Source: Aquimarina brevivitae (GTDB taxonomy: Bacteria > Bacteroidota > Bacteroidia > Flavobacteriales > Flavobacteriaceae). Taken from it: a stretch of 64,000 nucleotides of DNA. Below, piece by piece: positions 17,635 to 26,000 of this stretch (positions are counted from its first letter, which is position 1; every line of letters starts with the position of its first letter). The position numbers were made by a program, and so were the translations under genes. The DNA lies in NCBI RefSeq assembly GCF_004216895.1, contig NZ_SGXE01000002.1, forward strand, positions 496,001 through 560,000. Reading direction: 5' to 3'. The notes under the pieces were generated by a model. The model was given only the letters and a program-made list of their open reading frames with translations, made no database searches and was not told the DNA's origin.

Positions 17635-17667
17635 AAAAAAGCTTTAGAGAAATCTAAAGCTTTTTTT
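17635..17667. terminator. Bidirectional terminator between the DUF4252 cluster and purB
   Basis: A perfect GCTTTAGA / TCTAAAGC stem with a 4-base loop is flanked by A6 on the left and T7 on the right, so it works in both directions. Confidence 0.9.
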
Positions 17668-17672
17668 ATGTT

Positions 17673-19016
17673 TTAAATACCTGTGTAATTGGCAGGTGTA
17701 ATTTGTTTTAATTCGTTTTTAATCGCATCTGACACGGATAATGTATCAATAAATTCAGCAATAGAGTGTTGGTTGATTTTCGCGTTCGTACGCGTTAATC
17801 CTTTAAGTGCTTCATAAGGATTTGGATATCCTTCTCTTCGTAATATAGTCTGTATTGCCTCAGCAACTACTGCCCAGTTGTTTTCTAAGTCCTGAGCAAA
17901 TTTCTCTTCATTTAAAAGTAATTTGTTTAACCCTTTTAAACTTGCCTGAAAAGCGATTAAGGTATGTCCAAAAGGTACCCCAATATTTCTTAATACCGTA
18001 CTATCCGTTAAATCGCGCTGCAAACGACTAATAGGAAGTTTTGAAGCTAAGTGTTCAAATAGGGCATTGGCAATACCTAAGTTACCTTCGCTATTTTCAA
18101 AATCGATCGGATTTACCTTGTGTGGCATAGCTGAAGAGCCTACTTCTCCTTTTTTAATTTTTTGTTTAAAATAATCCATAGAGATGTAGGTCCAGATGTC
18201 ACGATCCAAATCAATAAGTATGGTGTTTATTCGTTTTAATCCATCAAAAAGCGCTGCTGCGTGATCGTAATGTTCGATCTGCGTAGTAGGGAAGGAGTGA
18301 TGTAACCCTAATCTAGATTGTACAAAATCAGTTCCAAAAGCTTTCCAATCTATCGAAGGATAAGCTACTTTATGGGCATTATAATTACCGGTAGCTCCGC
18401 CAAACTTGGCTGCACTAGGTATGTCTTTGAGTTGTTCGAATTGTGCTTCAAAACGTGCAACAAAAACTGCAAATTCTTTTCCTAAACGAGTAGGAGATGC
18501 AGGTTGTCCGTGCGTTCTTGCCAACATAGGGATGTCTTTCCAAGCCGCAACTAGTGACTTTAATTTTTCAAGTAGTTCTTGAAAAACAGGGATATAAACA
18601 TCGCTTATGGCTTCTTTAATACTAAGTGGTATGGCAGTATTGTTAATATCCTGAGAGGTCAGTCCAAAATGAATAAACTCTTTATGCGCTGACAACCCAA
18701 GAGCATCAAATTTTTCTTTGATAAAATATTCTACCGCTTTGACATCGTGATTGGTAACTTTTTCAATGTCCTTTATAGCCTGCGCATCAGCTGCAGTAAA
18801 ATGTTTATAAATAGCTCTAAGCTTATCAAATAGTGCAGTGTCAACTCCTTTTAATTGTGGTAAAGGTAACTCGCATAATGCGATAAAATATTCTATCTCA
18901 ACGAGGACTCTATATTTAATAAGCGCTTCTTCACTAAAATAAGCACTCAGTGCTTTTGTTTTAGAAGCATATCTACCATCAATAGGAGATATAGCTTGTA
19001 GTGCAGATAAGGACAT
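17673..19016 (-). CDS. purB: Adenylosuccinate lyase
   Basis: The enzyme catalyses two beta-eliminations in purine synthesis: SAICAR to AICAR plus fumarate, and adenylosuccinate to AMP plus fumarate. The protein has 447 residues from the start at 19016 (MSLSALQAISPIDGRY). An ATG at 19046 is in frame but falls inside the promoter box at 19044-19051, so it is unlikely. Visible motifs are the N-terminal SPIDGRYASKT, the catalytic His region TRTHGQPASPTRLGKEFAVF preceded by GLTSQDINNTA, and the fumarase/lyase signature GSSAMPHKVNPIDFENSEGN. It is convergent with the DUF4252 cluster. Confidence 0.96.
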   Translation of the reverse strand: MSLSALQAISPIDGRYASKTKALSAYFSEEALIKYRVLVEIEYFIALCELPLPQLKGVDTALFDKLRAIYKHFTAADAQAIKDIEKVTNHDVKAVEYFIKEKFDALGLSAHKEFIHFGLTSQDINNTAIPLSIKEAISDVYIPVFQELLEKLKSLVAAWKDIPMLARTHGQPASPTRLGKEFAVFVARFEAQFEQLKDIPSAAKFGGATGNYNAHKVAYPSIDWKAFGTDFVQSRLGLHHSFPTTQIEHYDHAAALFDGLKRINTILIDLDRDIWTYISMDYFKQKIKKGEVGSSAMPHKVNPIDFENSEGNLGIANALFEHLASKLPISRLQRDLTDSTVLRNIGVPFGHTLIAFQASLKGLNKLLLNEEKFAQDLENNWAVVAEAIQTILRREGYPNPYEALKGLTRTNAKINQHSIAEFIDTLSVSDAIKNELKQITPANYTGI

Positions 19017-19043
19017 AATGTTGTGTTGTTTTTTTGAAAGCTG

Positions 19044-19051
19044 CAAAGATA
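19044..19051 (-). promoter_or_regulatory. Putative -7 promoter box for purB
   Basis: On the minus strand this reads TATCTTTG, a match to the Bacteroidota TAnnTTTG box, 27 bases upstream of the chosen purB start. It argues against the longer purB start. Confidence 0.5.
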
Positions 19052-19092
19052 GGCGATAAGATCGAATTTAGAAATTTAGTTATCAATTAGAT

Positions 19093-19782
19093 TTAAACTC
19101 TATCCATCATAGATACGGTATTTAAAATACAATGTGCCAGTATAAGTGGCCACAGGTTTCTGCCGAATTTAACGTAAGCTATACCCATTATAAGCCCTAT
19201 AAACCCAGTACTCAGGGATCTTAAAGAAAAATCATAAGAGTGCCTGAATCCAAAAATCGCGGCTTGTAGCATTACTGCCAAAATGGTAGCGATAGAAGTA
19301 AAAGAAAAAACACGTTCTAACCAATTCAGTAAAAATCCTCTATCTAATAGCTCTTCTAAAGCTGATTCGAGTAAGATTAAAGGTAAAATTTGAAAAAACA
19401 GTGGCCAATTATCTTTTAAATTACCAAATTTAGAAACGGCTTCAGCGGAAGAATTATCTGGCTTTATGGTTTCAGAAAAAGCATCTTTTAACAGTTCTAC
19501 ACCTATCATTGTAATGATAACAGTCACTAAAATTAAAAGCGAAATTCCGATCATTCTTAATAGACTATTTGGTTTAGTTAATCCTAAATCTTTCCAGCTT
19601 ATATTTCTTGACCTCATTCTCCAGTTTGCAACGATTAAAGTGGTTAATGACCAAAACAACCCATTAACAATAAAGCTTAGTTTTGGAAAATATAATTCCC
19701 TTATTAAAAACATAACCGTTACATAAAGGATTAGGTCAACTAGAAAAGCAAGTTGCGGTGTGGTTCTGAGCTTTGATTGCAT
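19093..19782 (-). CDS. CPBP family intramembrane glutamic protease
   Basis: The protein has 229 residues with about seven hydrophobic segments. The family's three motifs are present in the C-terminal half: EELLDRG (the EExxxR motif), FGFRHS, and HCILN near the end. The family includes eukaryotic Rce1 and bacterial Abi-type proteins. Some members process prenylated proteins or mature bacteriocins; others have no known substrate. The gene sits alone between purB and a small helical-repeat protein, with no peptide gene nearby, so the substrate is unknown. Confidence 0.85.
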   Translation of the reverse strand: MQSKLRTTPQLAFLVDLILYVTVMFLIRELYFPKLSFIVNGLFWSLTTLIVANWRMRSRNISWKDLGLTKPNSLLRMIGISLLILVTVIITMIGVELLKDAFSETIKPDNSSAEAVSKFGNLKDNWPLFFQILPLILLESALEELLDRGFLLNWLERVFSFTSIATILAVMLQAAIFGFRHSYDFSLRSLSTGFIGLIMGIAYVKFGRNLWPLILAHCILNTVSMMDRV

Positions 19783-19892
19783 GAAGTGAAGTGCTATAGG
19801 TTGTAGGATATAAGTAGGAATTTTTATCCTTTTGTTACACCCTTATTGTAATAATGTATAAATGATACGACCCTTATAGCGAATAATACGTA

Positions 19893-20447
19893 TTAAGTAA
19901 GCTCCTTTAATACTTTGCGCGCTCTTGCTTTATACGCAGCGCTACCTTTGTCGTAGTTTTGTAGTAATAAGAGCTTTAATTCTGGGTGCACCCACTCAAC
20001 ATCGTTGCCTAATAAATATAAGGAGGTCATTGCGTAGGCCTTGGCCGCTACTTTTTGGGAAGTAATTAACCAATCGAAGCAAAGCGCGACCATTTTCTCT
20101 TTTTGTGCTAATGTTAAATTTAGTGTTGTTGTTTTTTGCTTGTAGTACGCATAGGTTAAATATTCACAGATTTTTGCCATAGGGCGTACGGCAGGATCTT
20201 GATAAACCAGTTTAGCACAGCTAAGAAATGCATTGATGTGAGGCAGTAGCACGCTAAGATCTTTACCACAGACAAATTCCAATACCCAGGCAGCCTTACA
20301 GGATATGTCTTCATCTATCTTTCCGCAAATATCTATTACATCTGGGATGGATTCAGGATGCCTTAGTAGGTATTCCGCGACTTCATTTCTTTTTGCTCTT
20401 GAGTGATTAAGTGTCTCTAATAGTTGTATTTCTATGAATGAAGACAT
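19893..20447 (-). CDS. Conserved hypothetical protein, HEAT-like helical
   Basis: The protein has 184 residues with no signal peptide or TM segment. The sequence is almost entirely helical with repeat-like units (RNEVAEYLLRHPESIPDVIDIC, CKAAWVLEFVCGKDLSVLLPHI, VAAKAYAMTSLYLLG), suggesting a short HEAT-type solenoid. Similar flavobacterial proteins encoded near purB sometimes inherit the label adenylosuccinate lyase; no lyase motif is present. The gene lies 10 bases after the sirtuin gene and is probably co-transcribed with it. Function unknown. Confidence 0.65.
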   Translation of the reverse strand: MSSFIEIQLLETLNHSRAKRNEVAEYLLRHPESIPDVIDICGKIDEDISCKAAWVLEFVCGKDLSVLLPHINAFLSCAKLVYQDPAVRPMAKICEYLTYAYYKQKTTTLNLTLAQKEKMVALCFDWLITSQKVAAKAYAMTSLYLLGNDVEWVHPELKLLLLQNYDKGSAAYKARARKVLKELT

Positions 20448-20457
20448 TGGTTTTTGA

Positions 20458-21138
20458 TTAATTGTTTAATAGCTCTTCCGCTACCTTTGGCACGCCTATC
20501 GTAGCCTTCTCTTCGTAAATCTTTAAATTTGGTTGAGGCGCAATCGCTGGATTAGGATCGATAAAATACATGGGGGTTCCGTGTGCTGCGTATTGCACTA
20601 AGCTTGCGGCAGGATATACTTGCATAGAGGTGCCGATGATCATTAGAATGTCTGCTTCGCTAGTAATTTCCATAGCCCTTTCCATCATAGGTACTTGCTC
20701 TCCAAACCAAACAATATGTGGTCGTAATTGGCTGTTATGCTCACAATAATCCCCGATACATAGGTCTGTTTTCCAATCCAAAATGAGATCTTCGTCAAAT
20801 TGACTCCGTACCTTTAATAATTCACCATGCAAATGAATTACCTTACTACTACCTGCACGTTCATGCAGGTCATCCACATTTTGCGTAATAATAGTAACCT
20901 CAAATTGATCCTCGAGCTCTTTTAGGGCGTGGTGGGCTTTGTTTGGAGTTACGGTTAATAATTGAGCTCTCCGTTTATTATAAAAATCGAGCACTAAAGC
21001 TGGATTTTTTTCCCAACCTATAGGCGAAGCTACTTCCATAATATCGTGACCTTCCCACAGACCATCATCCCCTCTAAAGGTGTTGATCCCACTCTCGGCA
21101 CTGATACCTGCACCGGTTAATACCACAATCTTTTTCAT
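20458..21138 (-). CDS. cobB: NAD-dependent protein deacylase, sirtuin
   Basis: The enzyme removes acyl groups from lysine using NAD+, giving nicotinamide and O-acyl-ADP-ribose. The protein has 226 residues and is cytoplasmic. The NAD motifs GAGISAESGINTFRG and TQNVDDLHERAG, the catalytic His in IHLHGEL and the LRPHIVWFGE strand are all seen. It has FYNKRR after the first helix; the Tyr-x-x-Arg pair marks class III (SIRT5 / CobB type) enzymes that prefer succinyl or malonyl lysine. The zinc-binding four-Cys set is incomplete (only two Cys in that loop), which also happens in enterobacterial CobB. Confidence 0.93.
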   Translation of the reverse strand: MKKIVVLTGAGISAESGINTFRGDDGLWEGHDIMEVASPIGWEKNPALVLDFYNKRRAQLLTVTPNKAHHALKELEDQFEVTIITQNVDDLHERAGSSKVIHLHGELLKVRSQFDEDLILDWKTDLCIGDYCEHNSQLRPHIVWFGEQVPMMERAMEITSEADILMIIGTSMQVYPAASLVQYAAHGTPMYFIDPNPAIAPQPNLKIYEEKATIGVPKVAEELLNN

Positions 21139-21535
21139 GCGTTACCTTTTTAATCTTTGGAAAATTACACAAAATTCATTGGTTGTAAAACCTATTGGGT
21201 CATAAGAATAGCTATAAGGTTTCTAAGTAGGTACACATCAGTTATAGATCATACAGATCTGTAACATTTTTAGGGTACTGATATGAAGCTACCAGAGCAT
21301 TAAATACAATTGTAATACTAAGTATCCTCTTTTTTCGTTCTAGAGAAGTGATTATTTTTTATCGTTTAATTGTTTGATTTAAACGATGATAAGTATTTGA
21401 AATATATAAAATAGTAAAAATTAACAGTACTTAAATTGCGGTAATACCGCATCAGTAAAACCTACAATTAGAGTATCTTGTAGGAAGAATATGACATTAT
21501 TACTAAACAACTTTTATTAATTAATCCTATACCAA
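21139..21535 (+). other. 397-base intergenic region with two inverted repeats before the LytTR gene
   Basis: No gene is seen. Near the right end lie a TAACAGTACTTAAATTG motif (21422-21438), a short inverted repeat GCGGTAATACCGC (21438-21450), and a 7-bp stem CCTACAA ... TTGTAGG with a 10-base spacer (21461-21484). All three are 50-115 bases upstream of the LytTR regulator start and could be its promoter or operator. The left part, next to the sirtuin start, shows nothing I recognise. Confidence 0.5.
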
Positions 21536-22273
21536 ATGAAATACCCCTACATTATTATAGATAACGATGAAAAATCGACATCATCCATTCAATTAGCATT
21601 AGAGGATCGAGCAGATTACATATGCACAGGTATCGCTAAAGATGAAGAGCATGCCATAGATCTTATTTTAGAAAGAAGGCCAAGATTGGTGTTCTTGGAA
21701 CCAGAGGTAAATGGAAGTCAGCGTGCCAAAACCTTATATTCCATAATTAGTGAATTGCCGAAATACATCAATGAGTTGCCTCAATTTGTTGTGGTAACCA
21801 AAACAGCTGATTATGCGATTGAAGGGATACGAAATAATGTGTTAGATTATATCCTTAAACCTCTGTCTAAGAGTCATATGCTTAGGATGCTAATGCGTTT
21901 TGAGAAGAATATAGATCATACTGCAGATAACACCCTGTGCTTTAAATCGTATGGCGATTATCGCTTTGTTGATGTAGACGAAATCTTGTACCTTAAAGCG
22001 GATAATAACACTACTGATTTTATAATGAGTGATGGCTCCAAGGTAGAAGCTTTTAAAACCTTAAAGCATTTTCAAAATCTGCTACCGGATCATTTTGTAC
22101 GTATACATAACAGTTATATCATCAATACCAATTATGTGTCGAGGATTCATTTTGGAAAAGCCAAATGCGAGATTAAGAACAGTACGGCTATGATCCCTTT
22201 CTCTAGATCCTATAAAAATAATGTAGAAGAAATTAAAGATAATTTAGCCAAGAAAAGTTTAATACAGATTTAA
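21536..22273 (+). CDS. LytTR-type response regulator with an atypical receiver domain
   Basis: The protein has 245 residues. The receiver domain (about 1-120) keeps the acidic pocket (IIDNDE) and the conserved Lys (NVLDYILKPLSKSH), but the usual Asp acceptor is replaced: RLVFLEPEVNG puts Glu at residue 55. The C-terminal LytTR DNA-binding domain (about 140-240) is complete, with FKSYGDYRFVDVDEILYLKAD and HFVRIHNSYIINTNYVSRI. A Glu here often mimics phosphorylation, so the protein may be constitutively active or controlled without a kinase. No LytS-type kinase gene adjoins it. Confidence 0.88.
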   Translation: MKYPYIIIDNDEKSTSSIQLALEDRADYICTGIAKDEEHAIDLILERRPRLVFLEPEVNGSQRAKTLYSIISELPKYINELPQFVVVTKTADYAIEGIRNNVLDYILKPLSKSHMLRMLMRFEKNIDHTADNTLCFKSYGDYRFVDVDEILYLKADNNTTDFIMSDGSKVEAFKTLKHFQNLLPDHFVRIHNSYIINTNYVSRIHFGKAKCEIKNSTAMIPFSRSYKNNVEEIKDNLAKKSLIQI

Positions 22274-22290
22274 ATTCTTGTGATAAAATT

Positions 22291-22322
22291 AAAAACCCTA
22301 TTGCTATGTAAATAGGGTTTTT
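22291..22322 (+). terminator. Rho-independent terminator after the LytTR gene
   Basis: AAAAACCCTATT and AATAGGGTTTTT form a 12-bp stem with an 8-base loop, 17 bases past the stop. Confidence 0.85.
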
Positions 22323-22678
22323 GTATTTTCCCAACCCAAGTTATTTACAAGGCCCCTGTGTTTTTAAATCAGTAGTTTTTTTCCTACAATAATTTACCTA
22401 CTGATAGTAAATCACCCCATCTACCCGCATACGAATGCAATCTACTACTCCTATAGTGTCAGTTACTAAAGACACCTTAATATATTAGGCGCGAGGCCCT
22501 TATTGCTATACATTTGTAGTGTACAATTGAGGTAATAATCAGTGAAGTACAATAATAACAAGAAGAAATTCTTAACCGTTACGTAACGAAATTTATAAAC
22601 ATTGCCCCAACAAGTATGACCGACGGGTGATACGTGTTAACAAACTAAAAGACTAAAAAAACAAAAAAACAAAAGATT
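22323..22678 (+). other. 356-base intergenic region with a putative promoter for the small lipoprotein gene
   Basis: No gene is seen. A TACATTTG box at 22509-22516 matches the TAnnTTTG promoter consensus, but no convincing -33 box is present. It would give a leader of about 155 bases. Inside that leader is a perfect 12-bp palindrome, CGTTACGTAACG (22577-22588), followed by a purine-rich stretch just before the ATG. Confidence 0.4.
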
Positions 22679-22870
22679 ATGAAAACTATTAAATTACTTG
22701 CAGCAATACTATTCTTTAGCCCATTATTCATCGCTTGTGAAGCAGATTCAGTAGAAAATGAGGATGTAAGTTTAGAAATTATAGATGTATTTGGTAATGA
22801 GGATGAGAGTGATGATACTACCAGAGAATATGGTACAGAAGATGAAAGCGATGATACTGTAAGAGGTTAA
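22679..22870 (+). CDS. 63-residue acidic repeat lipoprotein
   Basis: The leader (MKTIKLLAAILFFSPLFIAC) ends in a lipobox with Cys at about residue 20. The mature part is only ~43 residues and very acidic. It ends in two copies of an EDESDDT-R unit: NEDESDDTTREYGT and EDESDDTVRG. I recognise no family. It has its own terminator and directly precedes the TPR histidine kinase gene, which suggests, but does not show, a link to that sensor's envelope part. Signal-peptide quality and codon use make a real gene likely despite its size. Confidence 0.7.
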   Translation: MKTIKLLAAILFFSPLFIACEADSVENEDVSLEIIDVFGNEDESDDTTREYGTEDESDDTVRG

Positions 22871-22891
22871 GATATTAAGACATACTCATTA

Positions 22892-22917
22892 TAAAAAGGA
22901 GCGATTAGCTCCTTTTT
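22892..22917 (+). terminator. Rho-independent terminator after the small lipoprotein gene
   Basis: AAAAAGGAGC, a 5-base loop and GCTCCTTTTTT form a hairpin with a T-run. It separates the lipoprotein transcript from the histidine kinase gene. Confidence 0.85.
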
Positions 22918-22956
22918 TATTGTTAAAAATGAGTATTTTTATTTAAAAGTTTAGAG

Positions 22957-25020
22957 ATGTCATTAAGGTATATCTGTTGGAGGAAATTATTTGTTTTTGA
23001 TTTTATATTGTTAATACTCTTCAGTTGTAACACTAACCAAACTGATGCAGATAATGCTATATTACAGAATGATAATTTCCAGTCATATCTAATAATAGGA
23101 AAAGATTCTAACTATGATAAGGAAACAAGATATAATGCGCTTGACAAAGCCTATAAATCTCTGAATACATTTGATAATGATTCGTTAAAAGTGAGAAGCC
23201 TATCTAAATTGGCTCTAGCCTTTAATGCAATTGGAGAAGAAGAACATTACGAAAAACTCAACAGAAAGTCTTTAAAGCTATCTGAAGAAATAAATGATTC
23301 TTTGGGAATGGCAAGAGCATATGACAATTTAGGGGTTTATTATCGTAAAAAGAAATTAGATAGTGCTTACCAATTTTATTATAAGGCCGATGGTATTTAT
23401 CAAAAGTTAGAAAAAAGTCAAAAATATCAAAAAGACAGTTTGGCATTTGAACATGGAAGAGTGCTTATTGATTTAGCAAAAATTTCAAGAACAGTAAAAG
23501 ATTATAGTGAAAGTGATGACCTGACTATAAGAGCTATACAAAAGTTTGAACAATCAGGAAATGAACGATATATTCCAATGTGTTATACTTCTTTAGGAAT
23601 TATAGCTAAATATATGGGTAGGTTTGAAGAGTCTATTGACTATCATAAAAGAGCTATTGAATCTGCTAAAAATACTGATAAAGAAAAGCAATATGCGGTC
23701 ACTGGGTTTAATAATATTGGTACTGTTTACAAAACGATAGGTCAATTTGACAAAGCTAAAGATTACTATAAAAAGGGGTTAGAATATCAAGATTATCTTT
23801 TGGAAAAACCCAAAACTAAAGCAAGGTTATTAGATAACTTAGCATATGTAAAATTTTTGGAAAATTCGGAAGATAAAGATGTAGTTGATATTTTACTTAA
23901 TTCCTTAAAGATAAGAGAGGAAAATAACGATGTTTTTGGTATTGGAACAAACACATTACATCTCGCGGAGTATTATCATAAGAAAGGTCAGGATAGCTTG
24001 GCAAAAATGTATGCAATAAGAGCTAAGAATGCCTCTGAGAATATAAATAACAACGAAGAACTTTTAAGTTCTTACAAATTGCTAACAGAAGTTTCGGATA
24101 GTAAGGAGGGCTTGGAGTATGCAAGGAGTTATATTAAACTCAATGATAGTATAGTTAATGACGAGCGCACTTTTAGGGATAAATTTGCTCGTATAAAATT
24201 CGAGACCGACGAATTAGAGCAAGAAAAAGCGGAGATTAGTAAAGAAAATGAGTTTTTGGTCATTGCTGTACTAGGATTAACTGCCTTATTTTTATTAGTC
24301 TATATCATCTTCCGCCAGCAGCAGAGTAATAAAGAATTATTATTTGCACAGGCACAGCAGGAGTCAAACGAGGAGATCTACCGTCTGCTATTGAATCAAC
24401 AAGTGAAATTAGAGGAGGGGCGGCAGTTGGAGCAGCAACGAATGTCCGAGGAGTTGCATGATGGGGTGCTAGGTCGATTATTTGGAGTGCGATTAAGCTT
24501 GGATGGTATCAATCAGCGGGCTAACGATGGATTTACCGAGGCACGCAATAAATATATCGAAGAGCTCAAATCAATAGAAAAGGAAATACGCCTGATCTCT
24601 CACGATTTAGGTACAGACACCCTTACCCCAGATGTAGCGTATATTGATGTGGTCGAAAGCTTAATTAGTGATTTATGCCACGCCCACAAAATGGAATTTG
24701 AATTTAGTAATGATGAAAATATCGATTGGGAAGAAGTAGAGGATCAAAAAAAGGTAAACCTGTTGCGAATTTTACAGGAATCGCTTCAAAATATATTTAA
24801 ACACGCTAATGCTACAGAGGTAAAAATTAGTTTCGGCTATGAAGACGGTAAAATAAACCTTACCATATTAGACAACGGTGTCGGATTTAAAAGCACTAAA
24901 GTAAAACGCGGTATTGGTCTCAAAAATATTACCAACCGTGTACGACAGATGAGTGGAGTGGTAGATTTTATCAGTAATCAGGGGGATGGCACCAAGGTAG
25001 ACGTAAGTGTGCCGATGTAA
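22957..25020 (+). CDS. TPR-containing sensor histidine kinase (HisKA_3 type)
   Basis: The protein has 687 residues. An N-terminal hydrophobic leader ends at LFSCNT, so lipidation or export is likely. About 350 residues of tetratricopeptide repeats follow (for example YTSLGIIAKYMGRFEESIDY and FNNIGTVYKTIGQFDKAKDY), then one TM helix (about 430-450) and a coiled coil. The cytoplasmic dimerisation region carries the phospho-acceptor His in MSEELHDGVLGRLFG (near 500), and an HATPase_c domain has the N box LQESLQNIFKHANA and G boxes LDNGVGF and GIGLKNI. The sensor part therefore lies outside the cytoplasm. The partner regulator lies 180 bases downstream. Confidence 0.93.
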   Translation: MSLRYICWRKLFVFDFILLILFSCNTNQTDADNAILQNDNFQSYLIIGKDSNYDKETRYNALDKAYKSLNTFDNDSLKVRSLSKLALAFNAIGEEEHYEKLNRKSLKLSEEINDSLGMARAYDNLGVYYRKKKLDSAYQFYYKADGIYQKLEKSQKYQKDSLAFEHGRVLIDLAKISRTVKDYSESDDLTIRAIQKFEQSGNERYIPMCYTSLGIIAKYMGRFEESIDYHKRAIESAKNTDKEKQYAVTGFNNIGTVYKTIGQFDKAKDYYKKGLEYQDYLLEKPKTKARLLDNLAYVKFLENSEDKDVVDILLNSLKIREENNDVFGIGTNTLHLAEYYHKKGQDSLAKMYAIRAKNASENINNNEELLSSYKLLTEVSDSKEGLEYARSYIKLNDSIVNDERTFRDKFARIKFETDELEQEKAEISKENEFLVIAVLGLTALFLLVYIIFRQQQSNKELLFAQAQQESNEEIYRLLLNQQVKLEEGRQLEQQRMSEELHDGVLGRLFGVRLSLDGINQRANDGFTEARNKYIEELKSIEKEIRLISHDLGTDTLTPDVAYIDVVESLISDLCHAHKMEFEFSNDENIDWEEVEDQKKVNLLRILQESLQNIFKHANATEVKISFGYEDGKINLTILDNGVGFKSTKVKRGIGLKNITNRVRQMSGVVDFISNQGDGTKVDVSVPM

Positions 25021-25200
25021 ATAATGCTATTTTGCATCCGTATAAATTAGGCTACTTGTAGATCAGGATAAAAAAAGTTTGTATTTTAGTAGCGAAGGAG
25101 ACTTTTATTTTACTTTTAAAGACTCCACGTATTACTGTTTTTGTTGGTTGATGTTCGGTGAAATAATTAAACAACTGACAACTTAAATAATTTAGTATAC

Positions 25201-25872
25201 ATGAAAAAAAAGCTTAAAGTATTGATGATAGATGATCACCCCATGATCATCGAGGGATATAAAAATACGTTATTAGGTGAGAATCAAAATGAATATCAGA
25301 TCAAGATCGATATTGCTTCCAATTGCGACGAAGCTTATGATTTAATTTTAAGTAGCGCTAAGGGTAATGCATATGATATGCTCTTTATTGATATAAAGCT
25401 TCCGCCATCGTCTGATGGTACTATAACCTCTGGAGAGGATTTAGCGAAGCACGCTAAAGAATTACTACCTAAAGCAAAGATTATTATTTTGACGATGCAT
25501 AGAGAGGATCACCGTATCCACAATATTTTAAAGAATATTAATCCTTCTGGTTTTTTAATTAAAAGTGATTTGACCTCCAGTGAGCTCTTACAAGCTTTTA
25601 ATAATATAGTAAATGGTACACCATACTATAGTGCTACGGTAAATAACCACTTCCGTAAAATGATGAATAACAATTTTTCTTTAGATGAGAAAAATTTAAA
25701 AATATTATACCACTTATCCCGTGGGGTAAAGACTAAAAACTTACCTAATTTTGTAAGTCTTTCTTTAAGTGCTATTGAAAAGCGAAAGAACCAAATTAAA
25801 GAAATGTTCTCTATACCAAAGGCAGATGATCAAAAACTTTTAGAAGAGGCAAGGAAAAGAGGTTTCGTATAA
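25201..25872 (+). CDS. Response regulator, NarL/FixJ-like
   Basis: The protein has 223 residues. The receiver domain (about 1-130) has acidic pocket MIDDHP, acceptor Asp64 (MLFIDIKLP), Thr/Ser switch ILTMH and Lys in GFLIKSDLTSSEL. The C-terminal ~70 residues occupy the place of a LuxR-type HTH (NLKILYHLSRGVKTKNLPNFVSLSLSAIEKRKNQIKEMF), but the usual LTxRExEVL start is replaced by LDEKNLKIL, so the DNA-binding part is divergent. It is the likely partner of the TPR kinase encoded upstream. Targets unknown. Confidence 0.9.
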   Translation: MKKKLKVLMIDDHPMIIEGYKNTLLGENQNEYQIKIDIASNCDEAYDLILSSAKGNAYDMLFIDIKLPPSSDGTITSGEDLAKHAKELLPKAKIIILTMHREDHRIHNILKNINPSGFLIKSDLTSSELLQAFNNIVNGTPYYSATVNNHFRKMMNNNFSLDEKNLKILYHLSRGVKTKNLPNFVSLSLSAIEKRKNQIKEMFSIPKADDQKLLEEARKRGFV

Positions 25873-25902
25873 AAAAGACTTAACATTACTTGTATAATTT
25901 TT

Positions 25903-25930
25903 AAAAACCGTCATCTTGTGACGGTTTTTT
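25903..25930 (+). terminator. Rho-independent terminator after the response regulator
   Basis: AAAAACCGTCA and TGACGGTTTTT form an 11-bp stem with a 5-base loop. Confidence 0.87.
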
Positions 25931-26000
25931 AATATCAACTGGCGCTTTGCTGTTTCGAAAATAATTTTAGTTATAGCGCATTTATGATACATAAAATAGT

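Noticed and set aside
19893-20447. Adenylosuccinate lyase as the product name for the 184-residue protein
   Set aside because: No lyase signature; the label seems to be carried over from the nearby purB.
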